Positions 7,941-19,351 of a stretch of DNA of 64,000 bases are shown here, piece after piece; positions within the stretch are counted from its first letter, which is position 1, and every line of letters starts with the position of its first letter. The notes beneath the pieces were generated by a model. The model searched no databases. It had not been told where the DNA came from and was given only the letters and a program-made list of their open reading frames with translations. Location: assembly GCA_964030785.1 (NCBI GenBank), contig OZ034978.1, forward strand, positions 12,211,953-12,275,952. Direction: 5' to 3'. The translations under genes were made by a program, and so were the position numbers. Origin of the DNA: Siderastrea siderea. Lineage: Eukaryota; Cnidaria; Anthozoa; Scleractinia; Rhizangiidae.

Positions 7941-7949
7941 AATATATAT
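7941..7949 (+). promoter_or_regulatory. TATA-like motif before the zinc-ribbon/PLA2 gene
   Basis: AATATATAT, 3 nt upstream of the ATG at 7953. Confidence 0.4.
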
Positions 7950-7952
7950 GCA

Positions 7953-9033
7953 ATGGAAGTGTACTGTGTGAAAGAAAAGCGGCACACGCCCTATGTGCAG
8001 GGAAGTGAAAAAGTTGTAATCACAAAGAATGATCGAAAACTCTTAAAGGTAAAATGCGCTAGTTGCGGAATAACAAAAACACGTTTTATGCCGGGAAACT
8101 AGGTGAGCCCTCCCATGCGGAGGGCAGTGGAATATTCGGCGACGTTGCTATGGCAGTTGGTGATCTTGCTATTACAAAAGGAATCCCATATCTTGCGAAA
8201 AAAGTGTTGAAGCTGGACGATATTACGCTTCTGAAGCAATGAGAGACCCAAAACTGCAAAAGAAAGCAATAAATTACACTCTTGACAAAGCCCGCCCAGT
8301 CATTCAAAAAGTTGGAAGTGAAATGTTAGATCAACTTTCAACTAAAGTTCGACCAAACCGTTACAAAACTGATAGACCTGATTTGGATGGAGCTGGGTTT
8401 GATATACATGCAGCAATTGGAAAATTTCCGAAACCAAAAAAGGGTTGGACATGACCGGGGCATAATTACACAGGGCCATACAACCCTCTTGAAAAGCAGG
8501 TGAACTACGATCCAGAAACGGGTGAAATTCTGGAAATATATCAACCACCAACAGGTGCAACAGATGCGATTGCTATGCAACATGATGTTGATTATGATGT
8601 TTGTTCCAACCGTGAAAGAAAATACGGTGAAAATCTCAAAAAATGCAAACACAAAGCGGATAAAAAAATGGTGAAGGCTCTTGACGCAGTTCCTTACAAA
8701 CAAAGGCAGTGGGGTCATGCGGCTGCAAGAAATACAATCAATGCTAAACAAAAGTAAGGGTTGGGTTTGAAACAACAAAAAGGGACTGGTGTTTTGGATA
8801 AACCGTTGGATGCAATAAAATTTGCTGAAACTTTGACAAAAAAAAATGATTCCTTCCACAAAACCTGTATTCGATCGGTATTGGAAAGGTGATATTGCGA
8901 AAAATGCTTTCACGGGACCCACTGGTGTCACAAGCAAGAAATTTTGGACTGACATCCAAAAAAAGGTACTGTCATGCGTTTGGTGAAAAATCCAAAAACT
9001 GGCAAATATGAAAATGTGTATGAAGAACCTTAA
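7953..9033 (+). pseudogene. Zinc-ribbon (DUF5679-like) plus parvovirus-type phospholipase A2 protein, broken
   Basis: The ATG at 7953 opens 49 codons, MEVYCVKEKRHTPYV then VITKNDRKLLKVKCASCG. This resembles the short DUF5679 zinc ribbon, though the first C-x-x-C is reduced to C-x-x-E. An in-frame TAG (8100-8102) is followed, in frame, by GEPSHAEGSGIFGDVAMAV. A shift near 8236 leads into helical sequence, then an in-frame TGA (8452-8454), then the PLA2 domain: calcium loop PGHNYTGPYNPL and catalytic HDxxY as AMQHDVDYDVC. Another in-frame TAA (8755-8757) and shifts near 8838 and 8960 precede a basic tail ending at 9033. In parvovirus VP1 this domain breaches the endosomal membrane during entry; a similar role here is inference. 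Confidence 0.7.
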
Positions 9034-9051
9034 TTGTTTGACCACCATTTT

Positions 9052-9643
9052 TCAAACTCCTGCGCGCAGCCTGCTTGCAAAGGTTTTAGGAAGGTGATGA
9101 GAAATCGATTCCATAATTTCTTTTTTGTTGGGCCAACATTCAGAAGGTACCTTTTCAAAATAATTGTGCAGAAAACAGGGGTAGTTCACTGACTTGCCGG
9201 ACATCTCCTGAAATTGAGCAATAACGTTACCAAGAAAATCTACCTCGCTGGAAGAAAATATTTTGTCAATGTTCCATTTCCGCAAAACATTTTTTAAATG
9301 AAAATTAGTCGTAGGAGTCGCAGTGGAACTTCTTCCCCGATTATCTTCTTGGAACTGTTCATCATCATCACATTCAAACACTACCACATTTTGGACATTC
9401 ACGACAGAACTCATTCACCACATAAACTAGTTGCTCCTTGCATGAAGGACAATGATTAATCCTATTTGATAACAAGTATAAGTGTAATTCATTTCTTTTT
9501 TGCAATGTTTCTTGAATTATTTTCAACGAAATTTTCACACCTTGCAAACAACCAAATGGGTCGTATATTTTTTTTATTGTGTCTGGTATACAATGAGCGC
9601 GCGCATTTTCAATAGGTTGACAAAAATTTATTACAGCCCGCAA
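9052..9643 (-). pseudogene. Zinc-ribbon protein, possible VLTF3-like late transcription factor, frameshifted
   Basis: One frame (to 9374) contains HCPSCKEQ, then CRECPKCGS, a four-cysteine zinc ribbon. The adjoining frame (from 9414) continues acidic sequence (FECDDDEQFQED) and a domain with FLGNVIAQFQ, then YPCFLHNYFE and IMESISHHLP. The two overlap at 9374-9414 where one base shift would join them. A zinc ribbon followed by a short helical domain recalls the poxvirus VLTF3-like factors found in Polintons. The similarity is by pattern only and the domain looks shortened. The first 50 bases of the frame (9593-9643) lie antisense to the integrase start and are probably not real coding sequence, so the true start is unclear. 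Confidence 0.45.
9585..9592 (+). promoter_or_regulatory. TATA-like motif before integrase
   Basis: GGTATACA directly upstream of the ATG at 9593. Confidence 0.3.
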
Positions 9644-10593
9644 GGGTATTGGAAAGGGTTTGCAGCAATTAAGAAATTAGCCCAGGCAGCGAAAGTCTCG
9701 GAAGATGTGGCTCAAAACTGGTTGATGAAGCAAGCTCTTTGGCAGGTTTATTTACCAGCCCCACGGTACATTCCAAGACGAAATTTAATGTTCCTGTTCC
9801 AAACAAACTTCACCAAGCCGATCTTCTGTATCTCCCACACGATCGCCCACCACGCTCCCGTAAAACTTTTAAATATGCTCTCACAGTGGTAGATGTGGCC
9901 TCTCGATACAAAGAGGCCGAACCGTTGACCACAAAAGAGGCTAAAGAAGTTGCAGCTGCTCTGGAACGGATTTATAGTCGTGGTCCTTTAAAGTGGCCGA
10001 AACTGCTTCAGGTTGATCCTGGTCGTGAGTTTATAGGCGCTGTGAATCAACTGCTTTCGAAACGTAATGTCGAGGTTAGATGCGGCCGTGTGGATATTCA
10101 CCGTGATCAACCTATCGTTGAAAGATTCAACCGCACCCTGGCTGAACGACTGTTTGGACACCAATATGGGGTTGAAATGCGCCTCCCAGAAGACAAAAGA
10201 TCGACTGAATGGGTGGCCCGACTGCCCGCTGTTATTTCAGCTTTGAATAAAGAAGTCACTCGACTGACCGGTCAGAAACCCGTTGAGACAATCAAAGAGA
10301 AAACTGTTACATCCAAATACTCGACCCCTTATTTGAGACCTGTTGGTGTAAACGAAAAGAAGCTCCCATCCGGTTTAAGTGTTCGCTATCTCTATCAACC
10401 CGGTGAACTTGAAGGTGGTCGGCGAAGAGCTACCGACCCAATCTGGTCTTTGAAAATTTACGAGATTGAAAAGATTATGATAAAACCGGACGCACCGGTT
10501 ATCTATTATTTGTTTGACAGACCAAAACGCTGGTTTGTCCGCGAAGAACTTTTGGTTGTCCCTCCAGATACACAACTACCACCGGCAATCTAA
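9593..10593 (+). pseudogene. Retroviral-type (rve) DDE integrase of Polinton, one frameshift
   Basis: Integrates the element into host DNA. The ATG at 9593 opens a helical N-terminal domain (YYSPQGYWKGFAAIKKLAQ, then VAQNWLMKQALWQVYLP). The frame shifts near 9770-9785, after which a 270-residue stretch runs to TAA at 10591-10593. The catalytic triad is visible: D in LHQADLLYLP, D in LLQVDPGREF, E in PIVERFNRTLAERLF. YALTVVDVASRYKEAEPL lies between the first two. The C-terminal part (PIWSLKIYEIEKI, RWFVREELLVV) is chromodomain-like or SH3-like, as usual in the family. It converges on the polymerase with a four-base overlap at 10590-10593. Confidence 0.88.
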
Positions 10594-13500
10594 CAATAAA
10601 ACTCGATCGGTTCTGTGTGAATACAGTCTTCCAATACCCAGCGTTTGTCGTAGTAAGCGCTCAACACCAGCTTCTGCTGCTCGTAAGTGACCATCTGTCC
10701 GTCCCGCATCCTGAAACTATTGGTTGCTATTTCCTTGCTGCCTTCCAAAGCTTTCTTGAAACGCTGCCAGGTTATCTCGTTTTGCTTCTTCGACATCCCT
10801 TTTGTGCTAAACTTCTTTTTTTCGCCCTCAGATTCGTCGACGAAATAACATTTTGAGCAGAGAGCAATCATTCTGCTGCCTTCACACTCGAGTTTAAAGA
10901 GCCCAGGGGTCCGACTGCTCCACTTGTCCCAAGCTAACCACTCTTGTTTTTTTGCCTCAAAATTCTGTTTGCAGCTCTGGTTTGACGATGTCTTCCAACT
11001 TTTCTGCGCTGATTGCCATGTAATTGCTGTCTGTGTCCATCTGAATCAATTCGAAATCTCTTCTGTCAAAATATCTGTCAAGAAAGTCATAATAGAATTC
11101 AAGCATTCGAAGTTTTGCCAGTTGATATACAGCTATTCCTACCTGAAATGGTCTTCTGATTGTGATCCGAGGTTTTCGGCTTTCCAACTCATAAGCCTGC
11201 CCGATCTCATCAAGATCACTGAAATATGCGCTTCTCAAGGCTCTGTCGACTAACTTCTCGTCTTTGGTGTAAATGATGTTTGTTTGCCGCTCCAAGGCTT
11301 CGATGAGTTTCCCGTATCCGCTATTTCCTAACAGCTTGAACCCCTCGGCCAGCAGCGCCTTGCTTTTTTCTTTATCTCCAGTTCTACGAGTTTCAGTAAC
11401 TTGGTCCACGAACCAAGTGAATACTTTTGTTGGTTGGTAGTCAATCGTACGATAAACATTTGTGATCACTGCTCCATGCTCAATATACCATCTAAGTAAA
11501 GGAGCGTATAATAATATCTTCTTTGCAGACAATGCTCCCACTAACTTCTTTCCGTCTACGCGGTTCCGCTTCGTGCGCTTCAGGTAATCAAGCATATGCT
11601 GCGGCACAGCTTCAATTGGCACCTCTTTGTTGTAGAAGAACGGACACATCTCCTCAAATTTTGGCCACAGGGTCTTTGGGATCTCTATGTCTACTTCCGC
11701 GAATCCGAACCATTTTCCTTCGTTTATTCTTTGTGTTAGTATGGGAGCGGCGGTTTGGTAGTTATAGTGCACGACCCTTCCCTTTCCACAAGGCATGTCT
11801 CTAAGCATGGTTGATAAGTACAAAGCATTGGCGTCGTAACCCACGATATTTTTGCAAAGACGGGGTTCCGCTATTCGATGAGACCTTATCTTCGTGACTC
11901 CAACTTCATGGTATCTTGTGAAAACAAGACTCGGGCCACCGACAACAGCTTCTTTCAGCATCTCATACGCTTCTTTGCACGGGCTGTAAAGCTCCGCGCC
12001 CCGCTCAACACATCCGCGGAGCAAGTAATGTAAACTCACACCTTGGATGCTGACAGCGTCTTTCAAAATATCGATTCCCTTATCAGTATAGAAAGCACGC
12101 ATCTTTTCCAGAGCCTCGAGGCCAGGAGCCACATCGAGATTATTGTAGTAACGCAGCCAGTCTGCGAAAGTACACATACACTTTTCTTTGAACAAATGCT
12201 GGCACCCCTCCCATTCCTCCCGCGTGAGAACATAACCGCCCTTCAGCTTCGAATACCAATCCTCATATTTCGGAAGTCCTTGAAAATCAAGTTTTTCAGG
12301 TGAGTCAAACCATTCGTACGGAAACCACGATTTTACAGTTTCACATTCGTAAGCTTTCACCCATTTCTCATAACTAGTACCCGGACCTAAGTAGTTAATG
12401 ATGTCGAGAAAGCGAAAGTTGTTAGTTAGAATGAACATAATTTTGTTTCCATGCATTTTTTTCTACTCTTACTTTACCGGTTGTATGAGATAAGCTTTCC
12501 ACAAAATGCTCTCTGATAAGATTCAAATCATATCTACCAGAGTTAAAACCAAGAACTGGTACTTGATTACACCATTCTTCTATTTTAATGCGCTTTGTTT
12601 TTGTAAGCATATTTATATCGTCAGGTATAAACGCTGATCTAACTTTGGTCCTAATGTTTTTACCACGCCTCTCTAGTTCTTCCATAAACTTGCGAACCAG
12701 CTCCACAGGGTCTCTTTCACAGATATGGGTAGGTTCTCTGTCTAAAGTGTCCCCAATGCTAACAGAGATTGGTACGTGTGTATTTTCGATAGTTAGCATT
12801 CCTGTTGGTTCTTTCCTCTGATTTTTATCTCCGTATGCTTCGAAGTCATACAATATAGCGTGTGGATAACTTTGTATTTGAGTCTTTGGTAACTCAATAT
12901 TTATTTCTCCTACTTCACAAGACCATGCCTCGATTACATGGTAGCCAGCAGCTCGCAGATTTTGTGTACGTTCAACGATCTTCAACAGTTGCTTTAAATC
13001 TATCTTCTCGTGTTTGGTCATGATGAGTAATAATTCTATTTCGGTCATGAGGGTAACATTTTCGGCATCCATGCCAGTGACATCCATGATATTGAAAAAC
13101 AGTCTTCGTTTCATGGTTATAACCGTCTACAGGAGCACGCTCAACCCATCTTTCACCTCCATGCCCGCAAGCAGCGTGGTGAATGTGAATTTTACGAAGT
13201 GCTGCTTCTTGTTCAAGCCTGCGAAGAGATTCTGGAGAAGATAAATGCCGTTGAAGGTTGCAAGCTTTAGTAAATCTTGAACGGCAATGAACACATGCAC
13301 CAGTTTTTGCAAGCTTCGTGATATCTTTTATAACGAAAGCATGCCCTTCGTAAATTCCAATTATCAAAATATTTGTTAATTTGGCTGGTGGTTTCCTTCT
13401 AAGATGCCATACCACTTCACCATCCTCCATACGTCCAGGCTCATATACACCGATTCCCAACCAATTTGTGGAAATTTGTTTTTCATTAAGATGTTTTTCA

Positions 13501-14420
13501 ACCTCATCAAGTTCATCTAAAGATGTTTTTTGGCAATCTTGTGGGATAGCTATGAGATTGAAAAAACTCTTTGCAAGCTCCCGTGCTGCCGTTGTACTTC
13601 GATCTGGTCTTGAACCTCGGTGTACCGCAATACATCGCCATAAACATAAGTTGTCTTTGAAAGTGTCTAAAGCCAGCATCGAACGGTTATGTGCAAGGTT
13701 ACACAGCCAATCTGGTAATGGTCCTGTACCTAAAAGTGGTTGACGATCAAATATGATTTTTATATCAACATTGAAGTGGTTTTCAAAAACCCATTTCGTG
13801 ACGGCTCTATTTATGTTGTCAGGGTCCAGTCGTTCCTTCTCCCGTCCACTCAACCATTTCTCCGCATCAGAAAAATATTCAAACCAAGGCGAGCCTTTGT
13901 TAGTGTACATCACCATTTACGAACCATCTTCAATATTGCGTAGTTGATATGAAAAGATGTGTCTAACGTAGAAAGATGTATGAACTTTCTCTCGTATTTT
14001 TGTCATAAAATCGGATGTTAAATTTCTTTCAAGGTCTCGAATGAAACGCCAGCGGATGAAACGGCGCCCTCTTACTTCTTCTCCCTCATATTCGGTATTA
14101 TCATATAAATCAAGAATCTCATTCTGATAGTTTGTAACATTTCGGATATTTTCTCGAGAAATTGGATCAAACTTCCTGAAAATTTCTTGTGTTTTTCTCC
14201 CCCTTCTTTTACGAGGAGGAGCGGTCGGTTGAAAAGTTTTAGGAATTAAAGGTTTATCTAAACTCTTCTCCACTTTCTCAGAAATAGGTTCATCCAATAT
14301 GTTATGAATAATTTTTCTAACAGCAGGAGCGTCCTTTGCAAGTGATTGCTCTAAATCTTGTAACGTTGCTGGATCAAGTTCTTTCAAAAGTTCTTCAATG
14401 TTTATGTTAAGTACAGACAT
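10590..14420 (-). pseudogene. Protein-primed family B DNA polymerase (Polinton pPolB), broken
   Basis: About 1,270 codons in all. From the ATG at 14420 the N-terminal part contains a basic patch (PPRKRRGRK) and ends SYQLRNIEDGS before an in-frame TAA (13917-13919). The same frame then continues (SPWFEYFSDAEKWL, QPLLGTGPLPDWL), with a Cys/His finger CVHCRSRFTKACNLQRH and FQYHGCHWHGCRKCYP. After a shift near 13,000-13,110 comes the exonuclease domain (LYDFEAYG; GFNSGRYDLNLI). After another near 12,430 come polymerase motifs A (GYDANALYLS), B (KLLGNSGYGK) and C (QMDTDSNYM). A shift near 10,900 precedes the C-terminal thumb (GQMVTYEQQK; WVLEDCIHTEPIEF). All catalytic motifs remain, but the gene cannot be read through. 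A TATA-like motif precedes the start. Confidence 0.9.
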
Positions 14421-14560
14421 TGCAACTTGGATATAATGAAGATATGTACTTCTCTAATTGAGAAACTTTTGATATGATACATGGTTTGTGGTTATCTAAT
14501 TGAAAAGAATTTTAAAAAATAATACGAGATGCTTCGTTTTAATATTTTCTTCTTTTTTGA
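14421..14560. other. Right-end AT-rich flank of the Polinton
   Basis: Gene-free AT-rich sequence with a direct repeat TCTAATTGA (near 14,453 and 14,495). The right terminal repeat of the Polinton should lie here or just beyond, but its left partner is outside the window. Confidence 0.4.
14429..14438 (-). promoter_or_regulatory. TATA-like motif before polymerase
   Basis: GGATATAATG on the plus strand (TATATCC on the coding strand), 8 nt upstream of the minus-strand ATG at 14420. Confidence 0.35.
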
Positions 14561-14955
14561 ATGGTGGGTGGTTTATTTTAGTTATTAAGAGCGAATGTCA
14601 GAAAATTTCGAGCAAACGTTGGCCACAGTTGAAAATTACTTTTCGCTCATATTTGGAGTGTTGGTAGGCAATACTAAGTTAACAATCGTGATGTAGTTTG
14701 TTTTCAAAGAGAACGCTTCCATTGTGGGAAAATTGGAAAAAGATATTTCTCACGTCCTTGGTCTCAAAACAGCCAAAATTAAGGGCGAATTTAGTAGTTA
14801 CCAAAATGTTACTCTCGTCCAAAAGCAAACAAAGCTAGGAAATATTTGCCCTAAGATATTGATTTGGGAAGTGTTTCACATTTCATCTGACATGGGATTG
14901 TCTTCTTGTCGACAACTTAAAATGGAAACAAACGAATTTTAGGACGCGAATTTTG
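14561..14955 (+). repeat. Long diverged inverted repeat, left copy
   Basis: Inverted partner of 19,352-19,787. Landmarks in both: GGTGGGNGGTTTA at the outer edge, TTAAGAGCGAATG, TTTTCGCTCATATTT, CAAAACARCCAAAATTA and TTTTAGGACNCG at the inner edge. Many substitutions and small indels separate the two. They could be terminal repeats of one roughly 5.2-kb element or two opposite insertions of one family. Confidence 0.65.
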
Positions 14956-15759
14956 CAAGGTGATAAAAATTACAATTTTTCCGTTATATCGCGATCAGAT
15001 TTTTTTCCATGTGCCCAATGATGAATTGTTCTAGGATTCGCGCTGGAAGTTGCTTAAACATTGAACTAAATCATATGTTAAAACTGTAATGGGTATTTTG
15101 ATTTAAGTCTCCCTCGAGAACCTCAAAATTAGACAAATTTTGTGCGTTTTTTGAATAATTAATTAGTTACGATGTAACGCACAGTTTCTCGGTCCGACGA
15201 AGTGAACCCTTGGACAACTCCTCATTGACAACATTAAACTGACGGTTAAATGAGAAGATTTAGACTATTAAATGATTTACCTTGGACAAAAGATACAAGT
15301 CCTCCCAGTTTATGACATGCTTCATCAACTGCTGATCGGTTCAAAAGCTGATCGAGCGAGTAACTTGTGTCGGAAATCTGATTCGACGTTTCTATTCTGC
15401 CTTTTCGAAGCACGTTCCATTACAGAAAGGCCCAGTTTAAAACAGATGAAGCCGATTTAAAACAGATCAACCTAAAAAGCAGGCGCTAGCCAGTAAACTG
15501 TCGATAGTTAACCTGATTACATATATATGTTTTGAAGTTGCGTGACTGAAAAAAAACTTTTACGCAGCGGGGGGTAGTTGAGGCAAACTTACCAAAACAA
15601 TAAGGCAAGCACAATATGCAGAAAGTAAAATATTAATTAATTAATTAATTAATTAATTTATTTATTTATTCGTTTATTTATTTTGGTTCGAAATACTTTC
15701 AAATATTTCATATCATATATTTCTTGGTACGGGACTGGAATGTCATCAAGCGGTATGAC

Positions 15760-16140
15760 GGCCCTGACCCTGTTTAGGACGAAAAAATGTCCTAAAATAC
15801 CAACCGTGTTTAATACAACATCTCGTTCCCTGTTTAGGACAAACGAAAAAATACACACTCTCTTGTTTAACACAATTTTAAATTTTTGAGAGTCCGGCGA
15901 GGGTCCCTTATCTAGGATTGCTGAATACTGTATAGGGACTATAAGCCACATTTAACAGCGAAAACTCCAACTACCATACAACCGTACCCTGGTTAGGACA
16001 ATTTCACATCCTGTTTAGGACTAACTAGCATAACATTTTATACACTGTTCAGGAAAGAGAGGCCAAAAACCATACACTGCCCAGCGGCAGGTCCCCGTAT
16101 AGGCCATATAAGGGAGCACCCCCCCCCCCCCCGGGGGGGT
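15760..16140. repeat. CCCTGTTTAGGAC-type interspersed repeat
   Basis: Several spaced copies of CCTGTTTAGGAC, ending at 16,084-16,138 with GTATAGGCCATATAAGGGAG followed by a C-tract and GGGG. The same end structure (GTTTAGGCCAAATAAGGGAA then a C-tract) recurs at 23,208-23,241, so both are copies of one G/C-tract-ended family. Confidence 0.6.
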
Positions 16141-17783
16141 TAGATCACAGAGCGCATTTTTGAACTGGGTAAACTCCTTGTTTCAGAACGTAAATGCTGC
16201 TTTTCCAACACTTATCCCGCACAAGAAGCCTCCAACTCATTTAAGCGACTACGTGAGAAGCTACCGAGCGACAAGACCTAATTGCAGCCAAGTACGTTCT
16301 TCATTATTTAACAGTCGAACGGTAACCTTGACAAACGCTAGGTTTAGCCGCATTATTCTTTCTACAGCCGGGTTCATACCTATTAACGCGAAGCATTTAT
16401 TTGAGTAGGCTAGAGACTTTGGTCAAAACAGGAAATCGAGTTACAGCTCATACAACTGCTCGATTTTTTCTCTCCTCGACGATTGTATCATGATGAAAAA
16501 ATTCAGCAATCATTTTCTAAAGTAGGTGCTGACAGAAAGTTAATTGTTGTCTTTCTTCTGCCGGAATCCAGATCGCTTCACAAAATTTAAGTGGTGGAAT
16601 TTTAATGGACCTCCGCAAGAGAGGATGCAGTAAAAGAGTTAAACCCCGTGCCCCATGATAACTATTTGAAATTTATTATTAGTTCGCACACACGCTGCGA
16701 AGGCTTTTTTATCTGCTGTTCCTATGTCAACAATCTAAAATTACATGACGTCATTCTAACTGACCAACGAGGTGCCGTCCTTAAAATAACCACACAGTAT
16801 GACACAGAACCAAAAATAGATTTCAATTAATTTTCATCGGAAGAGGCTCATGTATGGGGGATTCGCTCTCTCCCTTGACCTCCGTCAACTCAAAGTAAGG
16901 ATGGTTGTCCTGTTTTAATATTTGCATGGTTGTCCTGTGGCCGCGTCACTTACGACTCAACGCTTCCTTGTCTGTATCACTTCTCAACGAGTTTCCCTGC
17001 TTAAGGGACGGACCATCAAATTTTTTAACAGTGTGTGTGTGAGAGAGGGGGGGGGGGGGTTAAGCATATTTCTGTCTATTTCATTGCCCGATTTTTTTGC
17101 CTTTACTGAATTAAAGCTTTGTATGAACCGATCTTATTCAGTTTAATTTTCAAAGTATTTCTTTCAATCCTTTTACTGTGCTTATTTTTTTCGTAATTTC
17201 CCTTTCTTGTATTTGCTTAATCCCGCTACCTACTATTAATAGATTGTTTAGTCCCTTCAGTGGATTTTTGTGAGAAAGATATGTGGTTACTGTGAAATTT
17301 CATCACATGTAAAGAAATGATCAACCCTGGCAGGTGCTTTTCTTACCAAAGGCGACAGTTCTTTCAATGTATGGGGCTTTCTTCGCTATTGTTACGTCAG
17401 CCGTTGGAATATCAAAGTGCTCGCAGATGTCGCTAAGCATTTGAAAAGCAAATTTTGATAGCTTTGAGTTTGTAATAAGTTCGCAAAGGTTATGGTTGTC
17501 GTAGCAGATGGGGTGGACAAGCGCAAGGTCTCGACGAATTATAATTCTCAGCTTGTTTGCTTGTTTCGCTTTCCGTTTGTGCCAACGCCTTGTTCTTTCG
17601 CTGGCCTCTTCCCGTCAGTTTTCATGGGATATCTCACCGGACTTATGCCCCTACTTTGTAGAAAAGTGTTCAGCTGTTTAAGTGGTTGACCAGAAGGTAC
17701 AAGGGAATCATCTGTCGGTGATGACATACATGCTCTGTGACGGAGACTGAAATCGGGTGGAAAGGAACTTGCTGGAGTGACTG

Positions 17784-17786
<3 letters not shown>

Positions 17787-17821
<35 letters not shown>

Positions 17822-17876
17822 TTAATAATAATAATAATAATAATATTAATAATAATAATAATAATAATAACAATAA
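17787..17876. repeat. AAT microsatellite
   Basis: About 30 AAT units with two ATT interruptions. The long isoleucine and leucine frames across it are repeat translations. Confidence 0.9.
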
Positions 17877-18285
17877 TACTCCCAGTGGGTTTTTCAGACC
17901 TAATTAACACGCTAAGTACATGGAAAATATATCAGTTCGAACAGTTAGTTTCGTTAATTTTCACTATCACTTATTCGCATGATCTATTTTGTTTCTGGGC
18001 CAGTTTGTCTGTGCAGCGAGAGCAGTTAATCAGCAGCCGCCAGTGATAGACGGAGTGAATGGGGCCTGGGGTAAGGGTGTGAGCGGTCCTCTAAGTGTGT
18101 GGTGGTCCTTCCTCCCCCCCCCCCCCCCCCCCATCTAGGTTTTATTTCGTCTACTCACTCCGTGGTGTTTGAACAGAACCGAGTGCGGATAAACTTACCA
18201 AAGACATAACCTCCATTCGCAAAATGACCCCGCACTCTTTAAAAATAGCTTCCGAACCCGGTTTGCTGAGTCCTCTCCTCTCCGC

Positions 18286-18287
18286 TT

Positions 18288-18347
<60 letters not shown>
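18286..18347. repeat. AAT microsatellite
   Basis: About 20 uninterrupted AAT units, followed at 18,511-18,574 by a TTTA array. Confidence 0.9.
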
Positions 18348-19351
18348 TTTATTACTTAATATTGCGCAAATTAACATAAATACATGATCAAATGGTCTCT
18401 TTCCGACATCTTCGCTGTGATGAAACTTTGCATTTGTCGCATGGACGTCTCCATTCAATGCCAAGCGATGCGCGGTGATATGGGCAAATCCGCATTCGGA
18501 AATGTCGTTATTTAATTATTTATTTATTTATTTATTTATCTATTTATTTATTTATTTATTTATTTATTTATTTTACCATAAGCTGCATCTCGCCATATTG
18601 TTCATAATTACCTCAACCTCTACGTAGCATTTCGTATTGGCGTTGATTTACGGTAAATAGCTGTTTTATTAGCAACATTCCACGCAAAATAGCAAGGAAG
18701 GTGACCGTTCGCACTTCCCCTACCCTGAGCGAAAGATTTTGCTCAATGCAGTCACGCAACACTATGTCTATTTGCGAGCGCGCTTGCTTTTTGGCTCTTC
18801 TTATTTCTGTTAATGGAGAGCTATGTTCGACGAAAAAGCCTTCTGCCATTACATTTGTTGAAGCTGACAAAAAATTACGCATAAAAGTATCCCCAGTAAC
18901 TGAATTTACCGTTTGCTGTTATCTATAAAACTGATGACCCCGAGGTCAACACTCAACAGCTGGTCGATACAAGGAACGGGAAGGGTCCAACATCCACAAA
19001 TCGAAGCTTCGCATAACCTGAATACCAAGGACACCACGTAAAGTACTTTGAACTGCAGTTTTTCAACTCATTCACTTACGCTGTAACATCATATATTCCT
19101 CTTTAGAATCACTGAATGAAGAAACGTTGATTCGGCTCAACCTTGTGAATTGTTCACTAATCAATGAAAATTTACCAACTTTGAAGATCTCTTGCGAAGC
19201 TAAAAGCAAAATACCCATTCCAGTTTTTACATATGTGCTAGGGCAAGTCTTTAACACTTCACAGGTTGCTCCTCAGAAAACATTATCTCTGGACACATGG
19301 AAAAAATTTTGATCGCGTCCTGGAGGTAAATTCATATTTTTTGTCAGTTTG

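Larger units (their letters stand above)
1..14560. mobile_element. Polinton/Maverick (adintovirus-like) element, left end outside the window
   Basis: This is a large self-synthesising virus-like DNA transposon. The gene set is diagnostic: protein-primed type DNA polymerase B, retroviral-type integrase, FtsK/HerA-like packaging ATPase, adenain-like cysteine protease, penton and double jelly-roll capsid protein. Genes lie on both strands, with the polymerase at the right end transcribed inward. The left terminus is not in the window, since a partial gene runs off position 1. The right terminus is not seen directly; it is placed between the polymerase start (14,420) and a different inverted repeat that begins near 14,561. 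Without the left terminal repeat the exact end cannot be fixed. Roughly twenty frameshifts or in-frame stops, by my reading, mark it as an old copy or one with indel-prone sequence, although one central block is intact. Confidence 0.93.
14956..19351. other. Gene-free interval between inverted repeats
   Basis: No supported gene; the open frames are short and several are microsatellite translations. It holds (TTAA)/(TTTA) repeats at 15,630-15,682, a CCCTGTTTAGGAC repeat region at 15,760-16,140 ending in a C/G tract, AAT arrays at 17,787-17,876 and 18,286-18,347, a TTTA array at 18,511-18,574 and a C-tract at 18,113-18,132. Confidence 0.6.

Noticed and set aside
17548..18046. Poly-isoleucine and poly-leucine proteins
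   Set aside because: They are translations of the AAT microsatellite.
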